From Dendrophyllia cribrosa (taxonomy: Eukaryota > Cnidaria > Anthozoa > Scleractinia > Dendrophylliidae), in NCBI GenBank assembly GCA_024195265.1, contig JAJLRJ010000011.1, positions 24,602,527 to 24,666,526 of the forward strand: 64,000 nucleotides of DNA, read 5' to 3'. Both the position numbers and the translations under genes were made by a program. Each line of letters begins with the position of its first letter. The first letter of the stretch is position 1. The notes below the pieces were generated by a model, which was given only the letters and a program-made list of their open reading frames with translations, had not been told where the DNA came from and searched no databases. Of this stretch, positions 10,999-40,808 are shown in pieces.

Positions 10999-11478
10999 CT
11001 CTTGAGTTTTAAATAAAGAATTAAAAGTTCAATCAAATATTTTTGTGAATGAAAAGGCTAGCGCCAGCGACAGTACAAGCGCCTTTGAAAATACTGATAT
11101 GTTTTGACAGGTGCTTTGTGATTGGACGAAACGCTATTCTCACGTGTGAGAAAGTCGTTTCGCCATTCTGATTGGCTGCGAAAATTCCCGAACGGGGTTT
11201 TCACGCGCGAAATTCTCTCAGAAAATCTTAGTATGTATAAAATAAAATCTCTTTTTCCATGGAAGGATGGATCTTTTTTTCTTGTTTTGCACGTCCGCAG
11301 TTTTGCCACGAATGTACGGTGGTGTACATCTACATCTACATTAAGGGGTCCTGCAAAGGGGTACGCATGTCAGGTAGCGTTTTCTAAATATAAATATAAA
11401 TCAAAATCTAAATCGAATACTATATTAAACTCCCGTATGGAATATATGTAAATACAGGAGCGTGATCAGCGGTCACAT

Positions 11479-11718
11479 TTAGTCATAATAATGACTAGAG
11501 TTAATAATTCGGGAAATGTCCAAGTGTGATATGCCAGATTTACATGATTGAATTGAGGTAGTACTACGTAAAGTTGAAGGTAATGAGTTCCATTCTGGTA
11601 TAGTCCGTGGAAAGAAAGGGGATCTGTAACAGTTCTTGTCCCACAACTCGGGCCAGACGCGCGAAAATCTGCGCGGCTGCCGTAGATTTGTCCGAATCGG
11701 GCCTCGACTTGTTGTGTA
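11479..11718 (-). pseudogene. Non-LTR retrotransposon reverse-transcriptase C-terminal remnant
   Basis: Minus-strand frame reads FFPRTIPEWNSLPSTLRS followed by a serine-rich tail, the usual end of CR1/L2-like reverse transcriptase ORFs just before their 3' UTR. Nothing of the RT catalytic core is present. The 5' side is cut by a MITE at 11719. Confidence 0.6.
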
Positions 11719-11871
11719 CGTGGTTTTCACTCATGTGACCTTCAGTCCTGTGGGACTCAAATGACAAAGGCCATGGCGGCCATGTTGGTGCACATAACAA
11801 AAGAAGTTCATTAAAATTCTTTTGTAGGTGTGCACCAACATGGCCGCCGTGAAGTAACGTGAAAACCACCT
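11719..11871. mobile_element. MITE family B, copy 1
   Basis: Inverted ends GTGGTTTTCACTCATGTGAC and AACGTGAAAACCAC. Internal GGCCATGGCGGCCATGTTGG is partly mirrored by ACCAACATGGCCGCC. A second copy, about 85-90% similar by eye, lies at 18357-18512 in opposite orientation. The long open frames across it in both copies are by-products of the palindrome, not a gene. Confidence 0.8.
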
Positions 11872-12059
11872 ATTGAATCCGTCGAGTAGCAGAATGTTAC
11901 TGAGCCTTTCAATAACACGCGAACTCCGATGTTCAAAGCCTAACTAAGGTTTACGTTTTACATTGCTGTCAATCATAATTATGGCGACTGACAAAATGGA
12001 TCGAAATCCATCAATCACAACTCACAAACATGACCATGTGACCATTTTGCGTAAGGCAT

Positions 12060-12270
12060 TGTTGTTTACTGAGACGTCAGCTATGATATTTGCGGCAGTG
12101 AAAAATGAAACTGTTGGTTGAGTTTTGAACTTCAGAGTTCGGGTTCGGGTGTCGGGTGTTCGGGTGTTCGGGTGTTCGGGTTCGTCCTTATTTACTGAGA
12201 CGTCAGCTATGATATTTGCGGCAGTGAAAAAGGAAACTGTCGGTTGAGTTTTGAACTTCAGAGTTCGCGG
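12060..12270. repeat. Direct duplication of an 80-bp unit around a TTCGGGTG array
   Basis: TTTACTGAGACGTCAGCTAT (about 12064) and again at about 12190 start two copies that differ by only a few bases through GTTTTGAACTTCAGAGTTCG. Between them lie several GTTCGGGT repeats. Confidence 0.85.
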
Positions 12271-12593
12271 CCTCATCTTTAATATTACACGCCTTTTATG
12301 TCGCGCCTTCGGCCGCTCGGTTGGCCTTCGGTCGACCCCGACTGATCACGAAATCTAATCTCTTACCCAGATCTCACTCGTGCTTGTACTGTACTGACCG
12401 TGAGAGATCTGGGTACAAGATTACACAAAACCGTGACACGATTTCCACCGCGGTCAAACGAGAATTTATTGAAAACCGCAGTGAGAATAACTAAGCTTAA
12501 TAAGCAAAACTAGACAAGTTTCATTGAGGACCCTTTCAAGCTCGCTAACTAATTCATCTGTTTCAATATCCATGCGCTAATATCACTGTTTAA

Positions 12594-12958
12594 GGGACAT
12601 TGACCCGTTTCAAATACGGTGGTTTTATGATTATGGCCAGGATCTTGCTTTAAGCTTGCTTCACTATCTTGAAATGGGACGAAAAATCGCCAAAAGTGAT
12701 AAACGCAAAGTAATGTGTACTAAAGACACAAAATAACGACCGAAAAACTCAAAATTTCACCAAAATGGAAACTTTGATTTCTTAAATCAAAATTGATGAA
12801 CTATTTTCCACTTCCACCCTTGCAATCCTTTCACCAAACTGCCGCTTCAGTTTTGCTCTATAGAATCTTTCTTATTCAATTTACTTATATATTGGGTGGC
12901 ATTTGGCGATATAACATGGAAATTAAGTAAACACTTATTTTGGCGGGATAGCGCCCCT
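12594..12958. mobile_element. TTAA-flanked repeat C, copy 1
   Basis: TTAA then GGGACATTG at the left; GCGCCCC then TTAA at the right. The body contains TTATGATTATGGCCAGGATC and AAAGTGATAAACGCAAAG. Similar blocks recur at about 25415-25800 and 26045-26290. The flanking TTAA fits piggyBac or Kolobok-type insertion. Confidence 0.6.
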
Positions 12959-12962
12959 TTAA

Positions 12963-13679
12963 GGTTACAGTGTACCTTCAGATCGAAAATTTATTGAAAT
13001 TTTTTTTTTGGCGTCAAAATAAAGTTTACACAATAAACTTTCATCCAAAAAAATTATTGAAAAATAGTGAAAATTGACGGAGAAATGACGGTATAACTTT
13101 TGTGGGCGGAGTTTGTTTATGAAGCGATATGTTTTTCTAAGCGCTGTTTTCTCAAAGTTCATTTTTCGCTTGTAGGGGACACTTTAAAGAGCTACAACTC
13201 AAAGGGAAGTTGTTCGATTTTCCTCAAATTTGGACACAAGCTAGGCTAACGTATAATCAACAAAAACGTGTCGGCGAATTTCTTATTTCCGAAAACTTTT
13301 TCGTCAAGAGCCATTTCCGTGCGATCACTCCAACGTTTTTTCTCCCTTTTTCGAAAATATTCTGTAACTTTTCACTGCCATTGAATATGGGAAATCGCCA
13401 ACACGTTTTTTTAGCGCTTCGTGTCCGGAAACTCGAGAACAAATCAAATTAGCAAAATACAATAATCGCTTTGAGTTATAGCGTTTTAAAGCTGATTCGG
13501 ACGTTCGAATTTAGACGTCGTAAAAAATTCGACAATTCAATTTATTACCAAATGGTTTCCATATTTAGATAGCCAGCTCTATTAGCTTTAATTTGATATC
13601 TGGGTTTAGGTATATTAAGTGTAATCTTAAGACGCTAGAGCTGTTATACTGGAGACACCCCCGAAGGTACACTGTAACC
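12963..13679. mobile_element. TTAA-type transposon, non-autonomous, 717 bp
   Basis: Perfect inverted ends GGTTACAGTGTACCTTC and GAAGGTACACTGTAACC, each bordered by TTAA (12959-12962 and 13680-13683). No transposase frame. The left TTAA is also the right border of the preceding TTAA element, so two elements share one target site. Confidence 0.85.
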
Positions 13680-13791
13680 TTAACGGATAATTCTCGACAC
13701 ATTTCATTCGCACTCAAAAGTGTGTGAACGCGACAATATCTTAAGTTTCAAAGTTAAAGATTCCATAGAAACGGCAAAAATTATGCACTTA

Positions 13792-13933
13792 TTGACTAAG
13801 TGGGAGGGCCGGATGGGAAAATATTTGGCTCGAGGTCATGGCGTACGGACCGAGCGCAACGAGGTCCGTGCGCCATGACCGAGAGCCAAATTATATTTTA
13901 CCATCCGGCCCGACCAAACTTAGTCAATAAGTA
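13792..13933. repeat. Palindromic element, 142 bp
   Basis: TTATTGACTAAGT at the left and ACTTAGTCAATAA at the right, with GGCCGG/CCGGCC and a central ACGGACCGAGCGC palindrome. Non-coding. Confidence 0.75.
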
Positions 13934-14938
13934 TTTTACCATATGACCAATTTGGAGACAAAATTGCTTGAAATTTTATCACGAAAGGCTGCAAGCTTTT
14001 GTAGTAGGGCCGTACGGCTTTTTCCGGCCCCGCTCGCGCAAATGAGTACGGCCCTCACGGGACTTCTATCAATGGTTTTGCAAAGAAAAGGCTCGCGGGG
14101 CCGTATGGGTCATATGATAATATTGGTTATGTGAAAAACTGAGCCAAATTCCAAAACATCAACAAGGCCCCTAAAAGCTCATTATCCAATTTTTGTTTCA
14201 ATATCGATGTATAATTATCCCTTCAAAAGGGGGAATTTCCAGTCTTATAATATAGAGGGCAAAATTACTAAATGTTGATTGGCTGACCAAGAGGGCATTT
14301 TTTCTTAATTGAGGGCAAAATTATTCGCTCCTGATTGGTCGAGCATCAAAATTTCTCACTCCTGATTGGTTCAGCGCGTCGTTCTCGTTGGTTTGGTGTG
14401 ATTTTGAAGAAAATTTACAAACGGAGCGTTCGCAAGTTTTGCCGGAGATTTTGTTATAAAAAAGGAATGAAATCGGGATACCTAAGAAAGGAATTCTGCA
14501 GGTGAATTACAGCATTTTACGCCAAACAGGAAGCGATTATTTGTGTCAAATCATGGATTAACTAGGCGCCTGCAGGCCAGTTTGCGACGTTGAAGACCTC
14601 GAAGAAGTTCATTCATGGCGACAATGAAAGGTTTTAAAGTTCCATCACTTCATTGAAAAAATGCGGATTTCTGCGGACCTAAAGAAAAGAACTTTGACAG
14701 ATTTTGCTGAAAGGGACAATATACGTTACATTATTAGCAAGTAATCGCATGTTCCCTCGTTAAATTAATGATTAATATCACTTGTGTTTTCAGAATCTGT
14801 AGAAATTGCCCTCGTCGCGACAGCTTATGAAAACACGCGTGATATTGATCCTTAGTTTTACTCGGGCCCATGCGATTACATATACAAATTAATACAAGAT
14901 ATTGACTACCGGAAAGAGTGTGAACGCGAGAATAGTTT

Positions 14939-15355
14939 AAGGCCCCGTCCACACGTATACGTTTACGTTCGTAAACGTATATATTTTTTATGCGTTTAGG
15001 CCTCCCGTCCACACGTAAACGATGAAAACGGTCACCCTAAACGGATATTTTCGAAAACGCTCTCCAAAGTGGATATTTTCGAAAACGCCGTTTACCCGTT
15101 TACGTGTGGACAGCGTAAACGAATATTTTCGTAAACGCTGATGTCACAGCTGTTTATGGCGCATGCTCAAGTTATCTAGCGCATGCTCAATGCAGATTTT
15201 TAGCGTTTACGTATCGTTTTAGCGTTTACGTGTGGACAGGTGAAAACGAATCGTAAACGATCATGGCTGGCTTTGTGTGGACGGGAGCGTCTTAGATAAA
15301 AAAAAATATGCGTTTACGAACGTCAGTAAACGTATACGTGTGAACGGGGCCTAAG
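14939..15355. mobile_element. MITE, about 415 bp, AAACG-rich
   Basis: Inverted ends AAGGCCCCGTCCACACGTAT and ATACGTGTGAACGGGGCCT. The body repeats CGTTTACG/CGTAAACG many times in both orientations. It is similar in design, not sequence, to the elements at 43183 and 52981. Confidence 0.8.
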
Positions 15356-16585
15356 TCAGTGTTAAGCCAGAGCTCTTATAGAAGCGAAAAAAATCGCCTG
15401 CTTAAAAAAAAAAACAAAAAAAAAAAACAATCGAAAGGTGGATGAAAGCAAAACAAGCTCAAAATCTCCTTCCAAGGAGAAACTCCCCTTCAGGCAAATA
15501 ATACAAAGAAAAAATATCTCACCACAGTTTTAAGAAATCTACGCTGTTTATTAATTAAAAGGCTAATGATAACGAAATAGTTTATCTAAGCTCACAAATT
15601 TTAAATTATGCTCAAAATATAAGCGTCATATTCTATCTGGTGACTTAAGTGAACTCACACAACAGGACGGCTGGTGCAGAGAACGGCAACATCTTGTTTG
15701 ACCAGCGTGACGGTAATTACCAGCGCTGGTCACGCAAGAACGTTTTACCGTCATTTCCCACAGTAGTCCTTTTGGATAAGTTCAATTTTATCTCGAAAAA
15801 AAAAACATCGCGCCGTTAGCAAATGGAAGCAAGCGAAAGAAAAAAAAAAGAGCAGAATGTATGACTAACTGACTTCAAGAAACCACTTAAACTTATTGAT
15901 ATTCGTCATTTGTTTTGTTTTTTGTAACCAATCGGAGCAATTACGATTATATCTTGTCCAATCAGGCGCCAAACCCAAAAAGAAAGAAAAAAACAATCGT
16001 ACTGCTTTCCCCGCAACTGTCACTGCTTGCACGTTTCCCGCGCTTGCTAACAATTGCATACATTTCTGTGCTTGCCAACGTTTCAACTTTTTTTTTTTTG
16101 AGCTTGGCAGCGGTTGTTTGCTTTCCCGCACTTGGCCGGTCGTACATTTTCCCGCGTTTTTCTTAGGATTCTGATTGGTTGATACATTTTTTTCGTCACT
16201 GTGATGATGTTACTGGAAAATCGCTGTAATCTGTACTTCATTTGCTCTACTGTCATTATAAGGCAATATAGCACACGGTGCCACTGACCATGTTTTCCTT
16301 CACCATTTTGTTTTCGACCCAGCTTAGTAATTATAGATACTAATCAACTGAGTATGCTCCAGGCTACACGAACGTTACACATTGATCACAATAACTACAG
16401 ATGAAATACAATTCCAAACGATCACAACGATCACAAGGCTATTCTTCTTTCCTCTCTTTACATGTATCTCTTACTTATGAAAAATAAACATCTTAAATTT
16501 TGCTCTATGTTAACTAAAATAGAAACTCATTTATTTATGACAAAAGCATCTGTCATTTTTAAACGCAAAACGTCGAGAAAACACT
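15356..16585. other. Intergenic, degraded repeats only
   Basis: A-rich tracts (15400-15430, 15840-15850) and, at about 15890-16200, a region with AACCAATCGGAGCAATTAC, CCCGCGCTTG and CTGATTGGTTGATAC that looks like a degraded CCAAT-rich MITE. Open frames in three directions here come from the low-complexity sequence. Confidence 0.4.
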
Positions 16586-17406
16586 AAACCCCTTCATTTC
16601 CAGACGTAAACATCAAATCATGTAATGTGCGAAGACCATTCAAATGAAAGCTGCCGAGCAGTTCTTTCTTGTATTACTGTTTATCATGCTATACAAGGTG
16701 AATCTAACTTTTTAGTTTGTGGATAAAATCCTAAAGTGTGACCATTCAAATGAATGCTATTTTGCAGAACTTTCCAGTGGTACTGTTTATTATGCTGTAC
16801 AAGGTGGTTCTAACTTTCAAATAAGTGGATGACATAATTAAGTGTGACCAATTTGCTGTATGTTTATTTTCTTGTATATGGTCGTTATGAAATCCTAAAC
16901 TATGACCATTCAAATGAAAGCTACTGAGCAGCACTGTCCTGTGATGCTGTTTATAATGCTGTACAAGGTGGTTCTAACTTTTGAGTCTGTGGATAAAATC
17001 CTAAAGTGTGACCATTCAAATGAAAGCTATTGAGCAGTACTTTCCTGTGCTGCTGTTTATTATGCTGCATGTACAACGTGGTTCTGACCTCGTGGATAAC
17101 ATCGTAGAGTGTGAGCTATTGAGCTGTTCGTTCCTATATGATACTGTTTTTTAAATGCTTTTTCAAAGCGGTTCTAATTTTTTACTCTATAAATGAAATC
17201 TTGAAGTGTGATCATTCAAATGAAAGCTGTGTGTTGAGTACTGTTATGTAGTACTATTACCTACTGCAAAATGTGGTTCTGACTTTCGAGCTAGTGAAGA
17301 ATATCCTACAGTGATACCTTTGTGTGCGACCATTCAAAACTACTGAGCAGTACTTTGCTGCAATACTGTTTGTTTGTTTTGCAATTCTCTCCTGGAAGTG
17401 AAAGGG
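16586..17406. mobile_element. piggyBac-like MITE containing a 106-bp satellite array
   Basis: The body is a run of about seven units marked by GTGACCATTCAAATGAAAGC at 16635, 16741, 16847 (decayed), 16905, 17011, about 17110 (deleted) and 17211; the repeating interval is 106 bases. Each unit also has a GTGGTTCTAACTTT block. The ends CCCCTTCATTTCCAG and CTGGAAGTGAAAGGG are inverted repeats. Single copies elsewhere in the window finish at GTGAAAGGGTTAA, consistent with a TTAA target. Confidence 0.7.
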
Positions 17407-18356
17407 TCCAACTACCACATAATAAGAAGCGTTATTGATAAAGCAGTTATTTTCATGATAAAGCAGCTTGCAGCTTTCGCCTGTCTGTGTGTCTCATTTA
17501 CATTTGGGCCGCGTCACGCAAAAAGGGCCCTGATGACATGGCACGTGATTTCGAGTAATTTGCATTTAAATCAGCTGCTCAAAATGGCGGAAGCCTTGCG
17601 GTATGTGCATGCAAGGCGCGATTTTTACGGTTTTAATTTTTATTTCCGGACTTTTTTCGCTTCCATCATATTATTTAGGGATTGAAGTGGGCAAAAAAGC
17701 TGAAAACTCAAAATCGAGAAAATATGTCGTCCGGGCCCTTTTCGCGTAACGCGGCCCATTTCATTTTTACGGCAGCTTACTTATTACAAAATAAAGTTCT
17801 CATACCGGTACCTCCCTAAAACACGAATCCTACATCACTGGATTCAATATATAACTGGTTCAACCAGTTTAATGTAATAATAATTTTTTCTTTGTAATTC
17901 CTTTTGGCTTATACCAGTTCTAATGATAACGAGCATTCCCTCTTTGTTCTCAGGGATACTTAGACGGGAAGAAAAACACGCGAGAACGCGTAAGTACGCA
18001 CACACAGAAGCACACAAATGTGCGTCTAGTTTCTGTAAAGCAACCGCTTCTCGCGCAAAGTCACGTGTTTTCCTTCTCGTTCGGCTATGGGGTTGTTGAC
18101 ATGATACCGGTATAAGTTTCATACTTCAGACTCTTGAACCGGTATGAAGTCATACCGCGGTTACATGATAGGAATGTGAAGGGACACTTCAAACCGATCT
18201 ACACACCGTATTGAAAAAAATTGACGCCATATTGGATTAAAAAATGACTATTGGGCATGCGTTACCCGTTCCATTCTTCCAAGAGAGTGATTTCATAACG
18301 AAAAGAGTGGTCCCGGTATAAGTTTTTGCACCGGTACGAGAATCTCGAACCGGTAA
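17407..18356. other. Intergenic, no gene seen
   Basis: Open frames without domain. Several ATACCGGTA/ACCGGTAT words between 17800 and 18360, continuing at 19070-19140, suggest remains of a further inverted-repeat element around the two MITEs that follow. Confidence 0.4.
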
Positions 18357-18512
18357 AGTTGGTTTTCACGTTACGTCACGGCGGCCATGTTGGTCCACAC
18401 CTACAAAGGAATTTTAATGAACTTCTTTTGTTATGTGCACCAACATGGCCGCCATGGCCTTTGTCATTTGTGTCCCACAGGACTGAAGATCACGTGAGTG
18501 AAAACCATCTAT
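18357..18512. mobile_element. MITE family B, copy 2
   Basis: Inverted orientation of the element at 11719-11871. Ends are GTTGGTTTTCACGTTACGTC and GAGTGAAAACCATC. GCACCAACATGGCCGCCATG is retained. Confidence 0.8.
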
Positions 18513-18530
18513 AGGTACCGGGATGACACC

Positions 18531-19067
18531 CGATTCGCATATAATTAACCGCATATAAGCGGGTCTAACTAACATCAAATTACCGCATGCAAGCGGTAAA
18601 ATAGGCCCTATTTACCTAACAGTAGTATTCTTTAAATTACTAACGTTAGACACAGAACTGAGAGAAAATAGCTTCAGTTTAGCACTGATCTGCAGTGTTT
18701 AGGGTTAAGCACTGATTTTAAAACGGTTAGCTTTCATTTATGGTTATGGCTAACTCTATAAATATGTTAAAAATTACAGTTCCACTCAGCTAGCCCTCCT
18801 TGGTGTAGTGGATATGGTTATTAGTTATGAAGCAAACATCTCGGGTTCAAGGCATACACCCTTCCGATCTTTTTCTTTCTTTTACTAAAAAAAGGAGTTT
18901 TACTTTATGTAAAATGTTCAAGTGAAAGACAAAAGCCAGTTTGAGATCAGCTCTATTTTCGTTATTTCTCAGTAGATGAATAGGGCCTACTTTAACGGCT
19001 TGCATGCGGTAATTTGATGTTAATTAGACTCGCTTATATGCGGTTAATTATATGCGAATCGGCTGGG
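18531..19067. mobile_element. Element with 80-bp terminal inverted repeats and a tRNA-like core
   Basis: Left end GATTCGCATATAATTAACCG is mirrored at 19048-19067. The arms extend about 80 bases to AATAGGCCCTATT/AATAGGGCCTA. The centre (about 18790-18865) has a tRNA-like A box, TTGGTGTAGTGGATATGG, and a B box, GGGTTCAAGGC, in the right order and spacing. No transposase. Confidence 0.7.
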
Positions 19068-19497
19068 GATGAACTCGTACCGGAATGAGCCACAAGAGAG
19101 AAATGGGATGAACTCGTTCTGGTATGACAGTTATAACGGCGTCATGTAAGCAGCCCGTATCCCTAACTATAAAGAGGTACTACCCGCAGTGTACATGTAC
19201 CAGTAACTTTGTGAGGCCCTTTACAGAGCAACAAGTACTGTTCAGTCATAACCTGTGACGTCACACAGTTAAATAATTCCAGCTCGTAATAATCAAGGCT
19301 GAAATGTTAATGTTCTCTGCTCTTCAGTCTCAATATTCATCTCCTCTTATCATCTGTCGGATTCTGAAAGACAGCGGAATACATTATCGATAAATGCATA
19401 ATTTTCCGACCATTTTCCGTAGATTTCCGAAGAATAGCCCTTATACCAACCTTGTCCTCCGCGTTCGAAATGGCGGGCGAAGACACCCCGGGACTTA

Positions 19498-19898
19498 ACC
19501 GCGGTCAAACGAGAGAAATTTGCAAAAGTTAAGCAATGTACTTAAAAGTTAAAGTTGTCATTTTGACTGTTTAAAGTTTAATATATTGCCAATACACTGT
19601 CAATTTACCAAACGTTTTGAAAGTTTACCAAAACAGTTCTAAGCGTTTAAAAACTGTGAACTGCAGAATTGTCGGCGTCATTTGCCAACATAATTTCGAT
19701 CAGGCGCAAAGAATTTTGGTCAGTTTACAACGGAAAAGGGCTCGTCATTTTGGGAATAATTAAACGATAGTAACGTCAACTATGTTTTTTTATACATCCT
19801 TGGCAACATTTACATTTAATATTAAATAATTCCACATTTAATATTAAATAAAATCCCACTTAATAAAACGAAAAACGCCTCGGACGTTTGACCGCGGT
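19498..19898. repeat. Element with short inverted ends ACCGCGGTCAAACG
   Basis: ACCGCGGTCAAACG at 19498 and its complement ending 19895 bracket 400 AT-rich bases. One more copy of the end motif is at about 12450. The boundaries are weak. Confidence 0.4.
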
Positions 19899-20639
19899 GG
19901 AGCCTGGGACAAGACGGCCAAAATGCTCTAAAAATCATGCATTGTGCCGCATGAAACATGACGAAATGTGTTGTTTCGTTTGAACAACGCTTTCAGATTG
20001 CCAGAAAACAAACACGGCTACCAATCGTTGGAAATAACCTCCGAAAAAACAAAACACTCCATTTCATCGTGTCACGTGACAAAATACTCCACGATCCTTG
20101 GAGTATTTTGGAAGTCCAGTCCAGGGTTGTCTACGAGAAGTTGACGTAATATTCATCCATTTCGAAACATTGGTCAAAATATGGTCATCGTTTCACACTT
20201 TGTAATCAACGATATTTTGTACACAATATTTACAACCCTAACTGCAGCAAGATAGTGATGAATGCTATCTATTTTATTTATTTAAATAGCGTGTATATTT
20301 TAGTGTTGTTTATTAAAAATTAATAAAACAGTATTTAAATAAAAAGGAAAACAGGATAATTTAGATTAATGGAGTGGTAATGGGACGGTGTTTAGCTGTT
20401 TAAATTTTATAGTAACTTTTTAAATATTTATATTTTATTTGAACTTACTAACCTTGAGCCTAAAGTCCCGGTTCCCGCCGGCGTGTCCCGTTTTTTACGT
20501 TTTGATTTCTTTTTGCCACTTTCGATTCCTAAAAATTTACACAGGTTTGATATCGACCCAAACCGCGTCGCTGCCACTGCTAAAATTTACGTTCTTTTTT
20601 TGTAAGTTTTCTTGAGTTAACATCAAATAAATTGCACGT

Positions 20640-20990
20640 ATCATGTAATGAAATCTGTCTGTTCGTTTCCCAGACTGCATAAACAATTAAAAGCCAATAT
20701 CAACACGTGCAATTTAATAAAATTTAAGCTTATTCATTACAAACTGAAAGCCCATTTTTTTGCTGATTTTCTTACTGAGCCAATCAGAAACCCGTTAACC
20801 ACACGTGCAATTTGTTTTTTTCTTTATTTTCTAAACTTATAAGCCAATCAGAGAGCAATCTGCCGCCCGTGCAATTAGTTTTTTTTCCTTTTTAGCCAAT
20901 CAGATGGCAAACAGCCGCACGTGCAATTTCTTTTCATCATTCTGTTGACGACAACCCACGTGCAACCTTTAAACACGTGGCTTCTTCGAC
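20640..20990. repeat. Tandem CCAAT-box plus CACGTG repeats
   Basis: AGCCAATCAG followed 15-25 bases later by CACGTGCAATT or close variants recurs about every 70-90 bases (20706, 20778, 20843, 20896 and partly 20958). This could be a degenerate minisatellite; the motif pair resembles NF-Y and bHLH E-box sites. Confidence 0.55.
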
Positions 20991-20998
20991 TCTTATTA

Positions 20999-21270
20999 AA
21001 CCTGGTTTTCATATGTCGGGAAAATCTCAGACGATCGGGGATTTCGCTGTTTCCCGACCGTCCCAGATTTTGCCGATATTTCTGGAAAATCGCCGATCAT
21101 CGCGGAAATCTGGGACTTGTCGGGAAAATAGAAACGCTCCCAATTTACCCCCGACCATCTGATGTCTACGATTTCGTGGTTTCATAAGCCGGCAAAATCT
21201 GGAATGGTCGGGAAACAGCGAAATCCCCGATGGTTTGGGAGTTTCCCGACATAATTATGAAAACCAGGCA
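20999..21270. mobile_element. MITE, 272 bp
   Basis: Ends CCTGGTTTTCATATGTCGGG and CCCGACATAATTATGAAAACCAGG (given here only in part) are inverted. The body repeats GGGAAA, CTGGGA and CGATCATCGC words. Non-coding. Confidence 0.75.
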
Positions 21271-21639
21271 AACTTAATCGGAAAAAAAAAACATCAAAAC
21301 GTCTACTTGTGGCAGCGGCACGTCGCGTCACAGAAACGATTTATTTTAAATTTATTTAAATAAAACGTTTAAATCTGTCAACCATTTACATCACACTTGA
21401 CAAAATGATGATTTACAATAATAATGCATTTTATTTAGTTATCAAATTTAAATTTTTAACACACATTTAATCCTAATTTAATGTCATTGGGTTTATAATA
21501 CAAGAAGTGTATTAAACGAGAAATTATATTTCATTAATTAAGTTTATTTCAAATAATGAGTACCATGTTTAGTTTCGTTTTGACCTCGTAATTGGCTGAT
21601 ATTAATATTCGTTTACTTTAAATATTTCGCTCCCAAAAG

Positions 21640-22160
21640 CTCACAAGATACACCAGCAGTCATGACCTGAAAACAATAAACAGTACCACAGGAAAGTACT
21701 GCTCAATACCTTTTATCTGAATGGTCACACTTTAGGAAATCTTTCATCAACAGACGCAAACGTGAGTACCACCTTCCTTGTACAGCATAATAAACAGCAC
21801 CATAGAAAAGAACTGCTCAGTAGCTGTCATTTGAATGGTTACACTTTAGAATTTCTTCCACAGACTCAAAAGTTAGAACTACCTTGTACAGTATAATAAA
21901 CAGTACCACAGGACAGTACTGCTCAGTACCTTTCATTTGAATGGTCATAGTTTAGGATTTCATCCACAGACTAAGAAGTTAGAACGACCATATAAAAGAA
22001 AATAAACGTACAGCGAAATAACTTTCATTTGAACGGTCACACGTTATTATGCCATCCACGTATACTTGAAGGTTGGCATCACCTTGTACCGTATAATAAA
22101 CAGCACCACAGGAAAGTACTGCTCAGTAGCTGTCATTTGAATGGCCACACATATTTTATT
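21640..22160. repeat. 106-bp satellite array, inverted copy
   Basis: About five units of the array at 16586-17406 in the opposite orientation, marked by CATTTGAATGGTCACACTTT near 21715, 21832, 21937, 22030 and 22135. It lies just past the JNK stop codon and covers its candidate polyadenylation site. Confidence 0.75.
22155..22160 (-). terminator. Candidate polyadenylation signal of the JNK gene
   Basis: AATAAA on the minus strand about 80 bases after the JNK stop. It is at the edge of the satellite array, so the gene's 3' end may be repeat-derived. Confidence 0.4.
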
Positions 22161-22239
22161 CAAAGACATAAAGTCTTTGACTTTGAGTTTATCATCGTTT
22201 AACCAAGTTTCGCCTTTTGACCAAAACTGAAACGACTAA

Positions 22240-40279
<18,040 letters not shown>

Positions 40280-40544
40280 TTAGTTTGTCCGTTTTGTTAT
40301 CATGGGCACTGGGCTCTAAGTAAACGTCACAGGAAGTTGAAAGAACCCTGGGTACCAGATTTGAAAATCACATGCAAACCAGCTTCTTCTAAAATTTCGG
40401 ATGCTACAATACTTCATGAACAGAAGAGTGAAATTTAGTCTTCTCGTACGCTCTTCAGTTTTGATGTTTCTGAGAATTCCAAACTTATGTTAAAGGAAAA
40501 ATTTTGGGCTTAAAAATGGAACTTAAAAACAGATTGTTTCAACC

Positions 40545-40605
40545 TCGTTCCCAGGGTTTTTCCCTCCCAACATTAAAAGGGAAAAACCCTGGGAACGAGG
40601 TTGAG
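40545..40605. repeat. Short perfect palindrome
   Basis: CCTCGTTCCCAGGGTTTTTC mirrored by GAAAAACCCTGGGAACGAGG around about 15 bases. Upstream of JNK. Confidence 0.85.
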
Positions 40606-40808
40606 ATTGTTCCGCTGTTTGTTACATGTTGTCGTCATTTGAGGCATGCAAGCACGAGAACTGTTTTACCCACTTGGAGACAAAGCTAATCGTACATTTT
40701 ATCTTCATGATGTTTACGTTGGCAAGTTTGCGATGTATATAATTATTATCGTGAATAAGTACGGTCATCAATCTATACAAACATAGTGAGCAAAGCTGAT
40801 GCTACGTA

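Noticed and set aside
14734..15012. 92-codon minus ORF
   Set aside because: It runs into the AAACG-rich MITE and has no domain.
11564..18514. Similar ORFs at 11564-11869 and 18326-18514 that look like a conserved protein
   Set aside because: Both are read through copies of the same non-coding MITE; the similarity is at DNA level and in palindromic sequence.
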